From an uncultured Roseateles sp. (lineage in GTDB: Bacteria > Pseudomonadota > Gammaproteobacteria > Burkholderiales > Burkholderiaceae), in the NCBI GenBank assembly GCA_946480605.1, contig CAMLKW010000223.1:1-7029 (forward strand): a stretch of 7,029 bases of DNA, written 5' to 3'. Below the pieces are notes generated by a model. That model was not told the origin of the DNA. It did no database searches and worked only from the letters and a program-made list of their open reading frames with translations. Position 1 is the stretch's first letter. The number at the start of each line of letters is the position of its first letter. This document shows, one piece after another, positions 1-6,126 of the stretch. Position numbers and translations under genes: made by a program.

Positions 1-425
1 AGGAAGCGCAGGACGGCGAGCGCATCCTGCCCGGCCACGGCTACATCGCGCCGGGAGGCCTGCACCTGACGGTGGAGCGCAGCGGCGCCAACTACATCGC
101 CCGGGTGCAGGACGGCGAGCCCATCAACCGCCACAAGCCCTCGGTCGAGGCGCTGTTCCTGTCGGCCGCCAAGGTCGTGGGCCCCAATGCCATCGGCATC
201 ATGCTGACTGGCATGGGCGCCGACGGCGCCCGGGCCATGAAGGTCATGAAGGACGCCGGCTCCTACAACTACTGCCAGGACGAGGCCAGTTGCGTGGTCT
301 TCGGCATGCCGCGCGAGGCCATCGCGCACGGCGCGGCCGACGAGGTGCTGCCGCTGAACCAGATCGCCACCAAGGTGCTGGAACGGCTGCGCGCCACGTC
401 CGGCATGTCGCTCAACCGCGTCTGA
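1..425 (+). CDS. cheB: CheB, chemotaxis protein-glutamate methylesterase/deamidase, C-terminal part (5' end outside window)
   Basis: CheB removes methyl groups from, and deamidates, glutamate/glutamine residues of chemoreceptors in the cytoplasm, resetting sensitivity during adaptation. Only the last 140 codons are present; the reading frame is open from base 3 and ends at TGA 423-425. Seen in order: a [14 protein letters not shown] segment, a HKPSVEALF segment, the LTGMGADGA block, which carries the Asp of the Ser-His-Asp catalytic triad, and the [16 protein letters not shown] block typical of the catalytic domain. The N-terminal receiver domain and the catalytic Ser and His lie upstream of the window. 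The C-terminus has a short ordinary tail ([10 protein letters not shown]). The family call is firm. No other chemotaxis gene follows, so this is probably the end of a che cluster. The next gene converges on it with no spacer. Confidence 0.95.
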   Translation, partial: EAQDGERILPGHGYIAPGGLHLTVERSGANYIARVQDGEPINRHKPSVEALFLSAAKVVGPNAIGIMLTGMGADGARAMKVMKDAGSYNYCQDEASCVVFGMPREAIAHGAADEVLPLNQIATKVLERLRATSGMSLNRV

Positions 426-716
426 TCAACGTCGGGCGGCCGGGGCTTCAGCCTTGGCCAGCTTGGTCTGCGGCGCGCGGGCCTCGGCGGGCAGCACGGG
501 AGCAAAACCGTCCAGCCGCTTCGGTGAGGTCGGCACCCAGACCGCGCGTGCCGGCGGCGCCGCTTGGCCGATCACGACCACGCGCGTGGGCCGATCGACG
601 GCGGCTTCCTTCAACTCGGCGTTGCTGTCGGTGAAGGCCTGGGACGCGGTGGCCGCACCGATCAGGGCGACGACCAGCGGCAGGGCAAAGGCAATCCAGC
701 GGACGTTGTGATGCAT
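426..716 (-). CDS. Small exported protein of unknown function (96 aa)
   Basis: I do not recognise a family. ATG 714-716 is chosen over an upstream start near 797 because AGGAG sits 5 bases before it and because the protein then opens with a clean Sec signal peptide. That peptide has a short n-region with Arg6, a hydrophobic core at residues 8-24, and a likely signal peptidase I site after Ser-Gln-Ala27. No cysteine follows, so it is not a lipoprotein. The predicted mature part is about 69 residues, rich in Ala and Pro, net basic, without cysteines, with no obvious fold and probably disordered toward the C-terminus (AEARAPQTKLAKAEAPAARR). It is transcribed divergently from the LysR gene over a 91-bp gap holding a LysR-type box, so it is a candidate target of that regulator. 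The stop codon (426-428) abuts the cheB stop. Confidence 0.7.
   Translation of the reverse strand: MHHNVRWIAFALPLVVALIGAATASQAFTDSNAELKEAAVDRPTRVVVIGQAAPPARAVWVPTSPKRLDGFAPVLPAEARAPQTKLAKAEAPAARR
438..459 (+). terminator. Strand-asymmetric hairpin just after cheB, possible 3'-end structure
   Basis: A 9-bp stem (GGCCGGGGC / GCCTTGGCC) closes a TTCA tetraloop, starting 13 bases after the cheB stop codon. Two of the nine pairs are G-U, so the stem is intact only in plus-strand RNA; on the minus strand they become C-A mismatches. No T-run follows, so it is not a canonical Rho-independent terminator. It lies inside the coding end of the convergent small gene. It could instead be chance pairing in GC-rich sequence. 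Confidence 0.3.
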
Positions 717-734
717 GACGGCTCCTGTTGTGCT

Positions 735-751
735 GGTTATGCTATGCAACC
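735..751. promoter_or_regulatory. Candidate LysR-type operator (GGTT-N9-AACC, contains T-N11-A)
   Basis: The palindromic ends GGTT and AACC enclose nine bases. The core from 737 to 749 fits the T-N11-A motif with TT/AA symmetric ends, the usual signature of LysR-family binding sites. It lies in the divergent gap between the LysR gene and its neighbour, overlapping the -10 and spacer of the candidate promoter of the small gene. LysR regulators commonly bind such divergent regions to control the neighbour and themselves. Binding is inferred. Confidence 0.45.
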
Positions 752-764
752 AACAAGCTGAGAA
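736..764 (-). promoter_or_regulatory. Candidate sigma-70 promoter of the small exported protein gene
   Basis: On the minus strand TTCTCA (764-759), a 17-bp spacer and CATAAC (741-736) each match four of six consensus bases. A start near 729 would leave a short leader of about 13 bases containing the AGGAG ribosome-binding site at 726-722. Spotted by eye; half-matches like this are common, so support comes mainly from the correct spacing and position. Confidence 0.35.
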
Positions 765-807
765 GAAGCGCTGATTTCTGCATTCACTGGTCAGCAATAC
801 TTTCCAA

Positions 808-1734
808 ATGGGGTCACTGGATCGTTTTCCGCTGCACTACCTGGCCGCCTTCCGCGCCGCCGCCCAGACCGAGAACCTGCGCGCGGCAGCCGAGAGCCTG
901 CACCTGACGCACAGCGCCGTCAGCCAGCAGATCCGTGGGCTGGAGGCGGCGCTGGGCTTCGAGGTCTTCACGCGCCAGGGCCGGCGCCTGGTGCTGAACC
1001 CGGCCGGCCAGGCGCTGCAGCGCGCGGTGAGCAAGGTGTTCGCCGAGCTGCAGGCCGGCGTGCTGGCCGCCGCGCAGGCCCATGGCAAGACCGCGCAGAC
1101 GCTGCGCGTGACCGCCCTGCCCTCGTTCGCGCAGCGCTGGCTGATGCCGCGCCTGCCCCGCTGGCAGGCGCTGCAACCCTGCATCTCGCTGGACCTGCAC
1201 ACCTCACAGCAGGTGGTGGACCTGGAGCGCGAGGGCTACCACATCGGCCTGCGTGTGGGCCGCAGGCCTTGGCCCGGGCTGATCACCGAGCCGCTGTTCC
1301 ATTCGCCGCTGATCGCGGTGGCAGCGCCGGTGCTGGCACACCAACTGATCGGCCGACCGGTTGCCGGCCTGGTCGACGAACCCTTGCTGGGGGACGCTGA
1401 CGACTGGCAGGAGTGGTTCTCCGGCATCGGCGTCAAGGCGGCGCCGGTGGTGGTCGCCAGCTTCAACGATGCGGGCGTGCTGCTGCAGGCCGGCGAGCAA
1501 GGCATGGGTGTGGCACTGGCGCGCGAGCTGCTGGCTGCCGACGCTCTGCTGGAGGGCAGGCTGGTGCGCGTCCACGCGCACACCGTGGACCTGGACGCAA
1601 CCCGCGACTACCAGATCGTCTACCCCGAGGCGCTGCGCGACGACCCGGCCGTGCGCGCCTTCAGCGACTGGCTGCACGCCGAGATCGCGGCGCTGCAGCA
1701 AAGGCTCACAGAAACAGCTGCTGCAGATCGCTGA
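808..1734 (+). CDS. LysR-family transcriptional regulator, GcvA-like (308 aa)
   Basis: This is a DNA-binding regulator with an effector-binding periplasmic-binding-protein-like domain, probably acting as a tetramer in the cytoplasm. Residues 8-66 form the winged helix-turn-helix, with the recognition region around 25-44 (RAAAESLHLTHSAVSQQIRG) followed by LGFEVFTRQGRRLVLNPAG. The effector domain starts near residue 98; its LPSFAQRWLMPRL stretch (104-116) resembles the GcvA branch. The length is normal for the family. The ATG has no recognisable Shine-Dalgarno sequence. An in-frame TGA at 772-774 limits upward extension and no ATG, GTG or TTG lies between, although a CTG start cannot be excluded. 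It is divergent from the small exported protein gene, a plausible target. Its 3' end overlaps the convergent hemW end by 29 bp. The effector and regulon cannot be told from sequence, so the glycine-cleavage role of GcvA should not be assumed. Confidence 0.9.
   Translation: MGSLDRFPLHYLAAFRAAAQTENLRAAAESLHLTHSAVSQQIRGLEAALGFEVFTRQGRRLVLNPAGQALQRAVSKVFAELQAGVLAAAQAHGKTAQTLRVTALPSFAQRWLMPRLPRWQALQPCISLDLHTSQQVVDLEREGYHIGLRVGRRPWPGLITEPLFHSPLIAVAAPVLAHQLIGRPVAGLVDEPLLGDADDWQEWFSGIGVKAAPVVVASFNDAGVLLQAGEQGMGVALARELLAADALLEGRLVRVHAHTVDLDATRDYQIVYPEALRDDPAVRAFSDWLHAEIAALQQRLTETAAADR
1693..1726. terminator. Inverted repeat at the lysR/hemW convergent junction, possible weak terminator
   Basis: CTGCAGCA (1693-1700) and TGCTGCAG (1719-1726) form a perfect 8-bp inverted repeat around an 18-base loop that holds the hemW stop codon. 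The lysR stop lies six bases beyond. The repeat is symmetric, so it could act on both strands, but there is no T-run and the loop is long. GCTGCAG-type strings are frequent in this GC-rich genome, so chance is a serious alternative. Confidence 0.2.
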
Positions 1735-2890
1735 GGAAGTCGAAGCCGCGCGCGGTGGGGCGGATGAGCGCCGGGTCGTCCACCAGCAGGCCGCGGCCGC
1801 GCGCGGCCTCCAGGCCCTTGACGATGCTGGAGACCGGCAGACCCGTGCGCTCCAGGAACTGCGTCAGCGTGACGCCCTCCTTCAGCCGCAGCGCGTTCAG
1901 CATGAACTCGAACGGCAGGTCCTTGCGCGCCACCTCGTGCTCGTTGCTGACCTTGTTTTCCTGCGCCATGAAGGCCGCCGGTTCGCGCCAGCGCACCTGG
2001 CGCAGCACGCGATTGGGGAACGACAGCTTGCTGTGCGCGCCGGCGCCGATGCCGAGGTAGTCGCCGAACTGCCAGTAGTTCAGGTTGTGCACGCAGCGGT
2101 GGCCCTCGCGGGCGTAGGCCGACACCTCGTAGCGCGACAGGCCTCGTGCACCGGTCTTCGCCGTGATCAGGTCCAGCATGTCGCTGGCCAGGTCAGGGTC
2201 GGGCAGATGCTCGGGCGTGCGCGTGGCGAACACCGTGTTCGGTTCTATGGTCAGGTGATAGATGGACAGGTGCGGCGGCTTGAAGCCCAGCGCCGTGTCC
2301 AACTCGCGCGCCAGGTCGTCCAGCGTCTGGCCGGGCAGCGCGTACATCAGGTCGAGGTTCCACGTGTCGAAAGCGCCGGCCGCCTCGGCCAGCGCCTCGC
2401 GGGCCTGCATCGAACTGTGCACACGACCCAGCGTCTTCAGCTGCGCATCGTCGAAGCTCTGCACCCCCACTGACAAGCGCGTGACCCCGGTCTGGCGGAA
2501 GCCCGCAAAGCGTTCGCGCTCGAAGGTGCCCGGGTTGGCTTCCAGCGTGATCTCGCAGCCCGCCTCCAGCGGCAGCCGCGCACGGATGTCGCTGATGAGC
2601 TGCCCGACCTGCTCCGGGTTGAACAGGCTAGGGGTGCCGCCGCCGATGAAGATGCTGACGACGGGCCGCCCCCAGATCAACGGCAGCGCGGCCTCCAGGT
2701 CGGCACGCAGCGCCGCCAGGTAGGCCTCGGCCGTGTCGACCGCCAGCGCCCCGCCCTTGACCTCATGCGAGTTGAAGTCGCAGTACGGACATTTGCGCAG
2801 GCACCAGGGCAGGTGCACGTACAGCGCGAGCGGGGGCAACGCGGGAAGTTGCAGCGTGCCCGGGCGCATCAGGTGCTGGAGATCAGCCAA
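1706..2890 (-). CDS. hemW: HemW, radical-SAM heme chaperone (formerly 'oxygen-independent coproporphyrinogen III oxidase-like')
   Basis: HemW binds a [4Fe-4S] cluster, SAM and heme and is implicated in heme delivery to respiratory proteins; it is not a true HemN oxidase. Counting from TTG 2888-2890 (394 aa): the radical-SAM motif is H26-LPW-C30-LRK-C34-PY-C37, followed by DFNSH; the SAM-binding GGGTPS is 83-88; EANPGT is 117-122; the HemW-type HNLNYW is 268-273; GIGAGAHS is 280-287. A winged-helix-like C-terminus follows. The start is uncertain. TTG overlaps the rdgB stop region and has GAGG nine bases upstream. ATG 2867-2869 would give 387 aa but has no Shine-Dalgarno. I prefer TTG because homologues, as I recall them, carry an 'LRPG-LQL' segment whose Leu aligns with that internal Met. 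It is the last gene of the operon and converges on lysR. Confidence 0.93.
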   Translation of the reverse strand: MADLQHLMRPGTLQLPALPPLALYVHLPWCLRKCPYCDFNSHEVKGGALAVDTAEAYLAALRADLEAALPLIWGRPVVSIFIGGGTPSLFNPEQVGQLISDIRARLPLEAGCEITLEANPGTFERERFAGFRQTGVTRLSVGVQSFDDAQLKTLGRVHSSMQAREALAEAAGAFDTWNLDLMYALPGQTLDDLARELDTALGFKPPHLSIYHLTIEPNTVFATRTPEHLPDPDLASDMLDLITAKTGARGLSRYEVSAYAREGHRCVHNLNYWQFGDYLGIGAGAHSKLSFPNRVLRQVRWREPAAFMAQENKVSNEHEVARKDLPFEFMLNALRLKEGVTLTQFLERTGLPVSSIVKGLEAARGRGLLVDDPALIRPTARGFDFLSDLQQLFL

Positions 2891-3488
2891 GCCGCCAGAC
2901 CTCGCGGAACTGCTGGATCAGCTGCACGGCGGCCAGCGCACGGTGACTGTGCTGGTTCTTCACCGCCGCACCGAGGCTGGCTACCGTCTGGCCCAGCGCC
3001 GGAATGTTCATCAACGGGTCGTAGCCAAAGCCCCCCTCACCGCTAGGCGCCGCCAGGATCTCGCCCATCCAGCGGCCCATCGCAATCAGCGGTTCGGGAT
3101 CATCGGCGCTGCGCACGGCAACCAACGCGCAGACGAAGCGCGCGCGACGATCCTGCACACCGGCCAGCTCGCGCAGCAGGCGCTCGTTATTGGCCGCATC
3201 GCTCTTCTCGCCGCCGGCATCCAGTGCATAGCGGGCCGAACGCACGCCCGGTGCACCGCCCAGCGCGTCCACGCTCAAGCCCGAGTCATCGGCCAGCGCC
3301 GGCAAGCCGCTCAGCTTGGCCGCGTGCCGCGCCTTGGCCAGCGCGTTCTCGGCAAAGGTCTCGAACGGCTCCTCGGCCTCCGGGATACCCAGGCTGCCCT
3401 GGGTCAGCAGCGCGATGCCCAGCGGTGCGAACAGCGCCTGCAGCTCGATCAGCTTCTTGGCATTGTTGGAGGCAAGGACCAGCTTCAT
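2883..3488 (-). CDS. rdgB: RdgB/HAM1 dITP/XTP pyrophosphatase (non-canonical purine NTPase)
   Basis: This enzyme hydrolyses dITP, ITP and XTP to the monophosphate plus pyrophosphate, keeping deaminated purines out of DNA and RNA. The 201-aa length is normal. Visible motifs are the N-terminal SNNAKKLIE substrate-binding stretch (7-15), [13 protein letters not shown] (45-57), the catalytic ADDSGL block (66-71, Asp68), [12 protein letters not shown] (76-87), GGFGYDPL, and the C-terminal SHRALA signature. The ATG overlaps the rph stop in an ATGA arrangement (3488-3485), which points to translational coupling; only a weak AGAAG precedes it. The 3' end overlaps hemW by 8 bp if hemW uses its TTG. 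No unusual residues were noted. Confidence 0.96.
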   Translation of the reverse strand: MKLVLASNNAKKLIELQALFAPLGIALLTQGSLGIPEAEEPFETFAENALAKARHAAKLSGLPALADDSGLSVDALGGAPGVRSARYALDAGGEKSDAANNERLLRELAGVQDRRARFVCALVAVRSADDPEPLIAMGRWMGEILAAPSGEGGFGYDPLMNIPALGQTVASLGAAVKNQHSHRALAAVQLIQQFREVWRLG

Positions 3489-4207
3489 GCGGACTTCTGC
3501 AATGCGATCAGTTCGCGGATGCCCTTGTCGGCCAGGTCCAGCAGCTCATTCATCTCGTCGCGCGTGAACACCACACCTTCGGCCGTGCCCTGCAGCTCGA
3601 CGAAGCCGCCGCTGCCCGTCATGACGACGTTCATGTCCGTGTCGCAGGCCGAGTCCTCGGTGTACTCCAGGTCCAGCAGCGGCACGCCGTCGACGATACC
3701 CACCGAGATGGCCGCGACCGAATCCTTGATCGGAGAGCGCGACAGCTTGCTGTCGGCGATGAGCTTGTTGACGGCGTCCGTCGCCGCGACGAAGGCGCCC
3801 GTGATGGCCGCCGTGCGCGTGCCGCCATCGGCCTGCAGCACGTCGCAGTCCAGCGTGATGGTGCGCTCGCCCAGCGCCGACAGGTCGAACACCGCACGCA
3901 GCGAGCGGCCGATGAGGCGCTGGATCTCCTGCGTGCGGCCGCTCTGCTTGCCCTTGGCGGCCTCGCGGTCGCTGCGCGTGTGCGTGGCGCGCGGCAGCAT
4001 GCCGTACTCGGCCGTCACCCAGCCCTCGCCCGAGCCGCGCTTGTGCGGCGGCACGCGCTCCTCGACGGAGGCCGTGCACAGCACGCGCGTCGAACCGAAC
4101 TCGATCAGCACCGAGCCCTCGGCGTGCACGGTGAAACCACGGGTGATGCGCACCGGGCGCAATTGATTGGCGGCGCGGCCTGCGCTGCGCGTGTAGGTCT
4201 TGGTCAT
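3485..4207 (-). CDS. rph: RNase PH, phosphorolytic 3'-to-5' exoribonuclease / tRNA nucleotidyltransferase
   Basis: RNase PH trims tRNA 3' ends using phosphate, releasing nucleoside diphosphates, and also helps degrade structured RNA; it works as a hexameric ring. The 240-aa protein is full length. Seen: [19 protein letters not shown] (29-47), the tRNA-binding arginine-rich stretch [16 protein letters not shown] (76-92), with Arg91 in the phosphate-binding position, [14 protein letters not shown] (120-133), and the acidic catalytic segment [13 protein letters not shown] (181-193). The start is ATG 4205-4207, 13 bp after the PP2C stop. Those 13 bases are all pyrimidines in the mRNA and contain no Shine-Dalgarno, so initiation probably depends on reinitiation from the phosphatase gene. 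In E. coli rph sits beside pyrE; here it lies between signalling genes and rdgB. Confidence 0.97.
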   Translation of the reverse strand: MTKTYTRSAGRAANQLRPVRITRGFTVHAEGSVLIEFGSTRVLCTASVEERVPPHKRGSGEGWVTAEYGMLPRATHTRSDREAAKGKQSGRTQEIQRLIGRSLRAVFDLSALGERTITLDCDVLQADGGTRTAAITGAFVAATDAVNKLIADSKLSRSPIKDSVAAISVGIVDGVPLLDLEYTEDSACDTDMNVVMTGSGGFVELQGTAEGVVFTRDEMNELLDLADKGIRELIALQKSA

Positions 4208-4220
4208 GGGGAGAAAAGAG

Positions 4221-5129
4221 TTAGCGGCGGTTCAGGCCGCGGCCGGACTGGCGGATGACTTCGTTGATCTCGCGCACCGAGCGCTCGATCTCCTCGTCGT
4301 CCATGGCGGCGACGAGGTCGGCGTCCAGCGCCCCCTGGATGGTGGACGCGAAGCCGGAGTTGCCGAGGTTTTGCGTGGTATCGCCGGCAGGGTCGCCCTC
4401 GCCTTCCCACTCGACGGCAAGCACGGTGACGTTGTCGCTGCGGCTGCCACCGCGGCGCAAGGCCTGCTCGACGAGTTCGGGCACCACCTCGGCGATGGTC
4501 TGCTCGCCCAGATGCTGCACGATCTCGTGGTCCTCGACGCTGCCCCACAGGCCGTCGGAACACAGCAGCAGGCGGTCGCCCGCCTCCAACACCATGGGCC
4601 CCTGGCAGTCCACCATGGGCTTGCCGGGGCTGCCCAGGCAGGTAAACAGCACGTTGCGGTTGAAAGCCTCGGTGCCGCGGCCCACGCGGCCCAGCGCCTC
4701 CTGCAACTCGGAGTAGGAATGGTCGCGAGTGCGGGCGATCAGCTTGCCCGAGCGCACGAGGTACAAGCGCGAGTCGCCGCAGTGCGCCCACCAGGCCTGG
4801 TTGCCCTGCAGGATGCAGGCGACCACCGTCGTGCGCGGCGTGTCGGACAGGCCCTTGCTCTCGGCATAGCGCAGCAACTGCTGGTGGGCGATGACGATGG
4901 TGTCCTGCAGGAAACGCTGCGGGTCTTCCAGCACCGGCCGGGCCTCCTGCTGGAACAGCGCGGCCAGCGTCTGCAGAGCGATCTGCGCCGCGACCTCGCC
5001 TTCCGGATGGCCGCCCATGCCGTCGGCCAGCGCGAACAGCCCGGCCTCCCGCGTGAAGCAATAACCCATGCGGTCTTCATTGGTCTCACGGCCGCCACGG
5101 CGGCTGACCTGGAAGACGTCGAACTTCAA
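4221..5129 (-). CDS. PP2C-family Ser/Thr protein phosphatase (Stp-like), TTG start
   Basis: This is a Mn/Mg-dependent phosphatase expected to reverse phosphorylation by the adjacent kinase. Counted from TTG 5127-5129 (302 aa) the PP2C motifs are in order: GRETNEDR (13-20), LADGMGGH (34-41), [11 protein letters not shown] (113-123), [10 protein letters not shown] (187-196) and [11 protein letters not shown] (227-237). Asp36, Asp119, Asp192 and Asp232 are the expected metal or structural acidic positions. TTG is preferred because the next Met (21) falls after the conserved NED motif, and GGAG lies seven bases upstream. The TTG overlaps the kinase stop as TTGA, indicating coupled translation. 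The core ends near residue 241; a tail of about 60 residues follows, with an acidic helix-like part ([16 protein letters not shown]) and a basic end. There is no signal peptide or membrane segment, so it is cytoplasmic. Confidence 0.94.
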   Translation of the reverse strand: MKFDVFQVSRRGGRETNEDRMGYCFTREAGLFALADGMGGHPEGEVAAQIALQTLAALFQQEARPVLEDPQRFLQDTIVIAHQQLLRYAESKGLSDTPRTTVVACILQGNQAWWAHCGDSRLYLVRSGKLIARTRDHSYSELQEALGRVGRGTEAFNRNVLFTCLGSPGKPMVDCQGPMVLEAGDRLLLCSDGLWGSVEDHEIVQHLGEQTIAEVVPELVEQALRRGGSRSDNVTVLAVEWEGEGDPAGDTTQNLGNSGFASTIQGALDADLVAAMDDEEIERSVREINEVIRQSGRGLNRR

Positions 5130-6094
5130 GCCTTGGCTCCGGATTTGAGGTTCTCAAGCTGCAGCTTGAGCCGCTCGCTGAAAGACAGCTTGGTGTAGCG
5201 GCGCTCGGTCTCGCGGGCCAGTTCCTTCTGCAATGCGAACACGCTCTGCGGGCGCGACAGCGGGTCCAGCGACATGCACCACTCGGTCACCTCGAGCAGG
5301 TTGTCCGAATAGACATTGCGCAGCCTCGACAGGCTCAGGTTCAGGCGGTCCTTCTCCAGCCGCTGCGGCGCGTCGTTGGGCGGGTAGCCCTGCATGCAGG
5401 CGTAGATGCAGGCGCCGATGGCGTAGATGTCGGTCCACGGCCCGAGCGTGCCGTCGCGGCGGTACATCTCCGGCGCGGCGAAGCCCGGCGTGTACATCGG
5501 GCGGATGAAGTTGCCTTCCTTGCTCAGCACCTCGCGCGCGGCGCCGAAGTCCAGCAGCACCGCCTTGTTGTCGTTGGTGATGAAGATGTTGGCCGGCTTG
5601 ATGTCCAGGTGCAGCATCTTGTGCTGGTGCACGATGCGCAGGCCGCGCAGGATCTCGTCGAACAGGCTGCGGATGGTGGACTCGCGGAACACCTTGTCGC
5701 GCTTCATGTCGCGCGCGGTCACGATGAAGTCCTGCAGCGTGTCGCCCTGCAGGTAGTTCATGACCATGTAGACGGTCTCGTTCTCGCGCAGGAAGTTCAG
5801 CACCGAGACGACGCTGGGGTGCGAGATCTGTGCGAGCGAGCGGCCCTCTTCAAAGAAGCTCTTCAGCCCCAGCCGGTACAGCGGCTGCTTCTCGGGTTTG
5901 ACGCGCGGCGTCAGCTCGCCGGGCGAACGCTCGGCGAGTGACGACGGCAGGTACTCCTTCAACGCGACGAGGTGGTGGTCCGGGTCTTCGGCCAGATAGA
6001 CCACCCCGAAACCGCCCGCCGCCAGTCGCTTGATGATCTGGTAGCCCCCAACCACCGTGCCTGCGGGCAATGGCGCCGGCTTCGGCTTGGACAT
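5126..6094 (-). CDS. Hanks-type Ser/Thr protein kinase, cytoplasmic, non-RD
   Basis: A eukaryotic-like kinase that transfers ATP phosphate to Ser/Thr of unknown proteins. The 322-aa protein contains essentially only the kinase domain (about 17-295) and a short charged tail. The glycine loop is LAAGGFGVVY (24-33), the ATP lysine is Lys46 in VALK, the helix-C glutamate is Glu83, the catalytic loop is HLDIKPAN (162-169, Asp164), the metal motif is DFG (182-184), the P+1/APE motif is TPGFAAPE (202-209), followed by Asp222 and Arg281. All catalytic residues are present, so activity is expected. The Arg before the catalytic Asp is replaced by Leu163, making it a non-RD kinase. No transmembrane helix or PASTA/sensor domain is seen, so its input signal is unknown. 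It is first in the operon. ATG 6092-6094 is the first available start and lacks a Shine-Dalgarno. It probably pairs with the downstream PP2C. Confidence 0.95.
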   Translation of the reverse strand: MSKPKPAPLPAGTVVGGYQIIKRLAAGGFGVVYLAEDPDHHLVALKEYLPSSLAERSPGELTPRVKPEKQPLYRLGLKSFFEEGRSLAQISHPSVVSVLNFLRENETVYMVMNYLQGDTLQDFIVTARDMKRDKVFRESTIRSLFDEILRGLRIVHQHKMLHLDIKPANIFITNDNKAVLLDFGAAREVLSKEGNFIRPMYTPGFAAPEMYRRDGTLGPWTDIYAIGACIYACMQGYPPNDAPQRLEKDRLNLSLSRLRNVYSDNLLEVTEWCMSLDPLSRPQSVFALQKELARETERRYTKLSFSERLKLQLENLKSGAKA

Positions 6095-6126
6095 AATCGC
6101 GTTTTGTGTCTGTTTTGCGAGTCTAA
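6092..6126. promoter_or_regulatory. Divergent control region between the kinase operon and yicC, with short direct repeats
   Basis: Only 32 bp separate the two start codons, so promoter elements must extend into both coding regions. On the plus strand CATAAT (6092-6097) is a fair -10 for yicC, giving a leader of about 23 bases, but I see no good -35. For the kinase, TTGGCG with TAGACT at 15-bp spacing lies on the minus strand inside yicC; it is a weak candidate. The gap carries GTTTTG twice (6101-6106, 6112-6117, 11-bp period), and AGTCTA occurs twice around the yicC start (6120-6125, 6132-6137). Any regulator is unknown. Confidence 0.3.

Noticed and set aside
717..797. N-terminal extension of the small exported protein to a start near 797
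   Set aside because: It would bury the signal peptide 27 residues into the protein and run across the divergent promoter region; the ATG at 716 has AGGAG at correct spacing.
1361..2473. Plus-strand open frame of 370 codons running from lysR across hemW
   Set aside because: It overlaps two convincing genes in other frames, and the translation is Arg/Ala/Gln-biased with no motif.
2883..3488. Possible disruption of the operon by horizontally acquired DNA
   Set aside because: Base composition and codon style look uniform across the operon, and no repeats, integrase or tRNA remnants are visible.
2733..4166. Long plus-strand open frame (477 codons) opposite rph and rdgB
   Set aside because: It is antisense to two firmly identified genes, has low-complexity Arg/Gln/Ala-rich translation and no recognisable motif. 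Long antisense frames are expected in GC-rich coding DNA.
4200..5198. Plus-strand open frame of 332 codons opposite the phosphatase
   Set aside because: Mirror frame of a clear PP2C gene; its protein has no family signature and starts inside the rph coding region.
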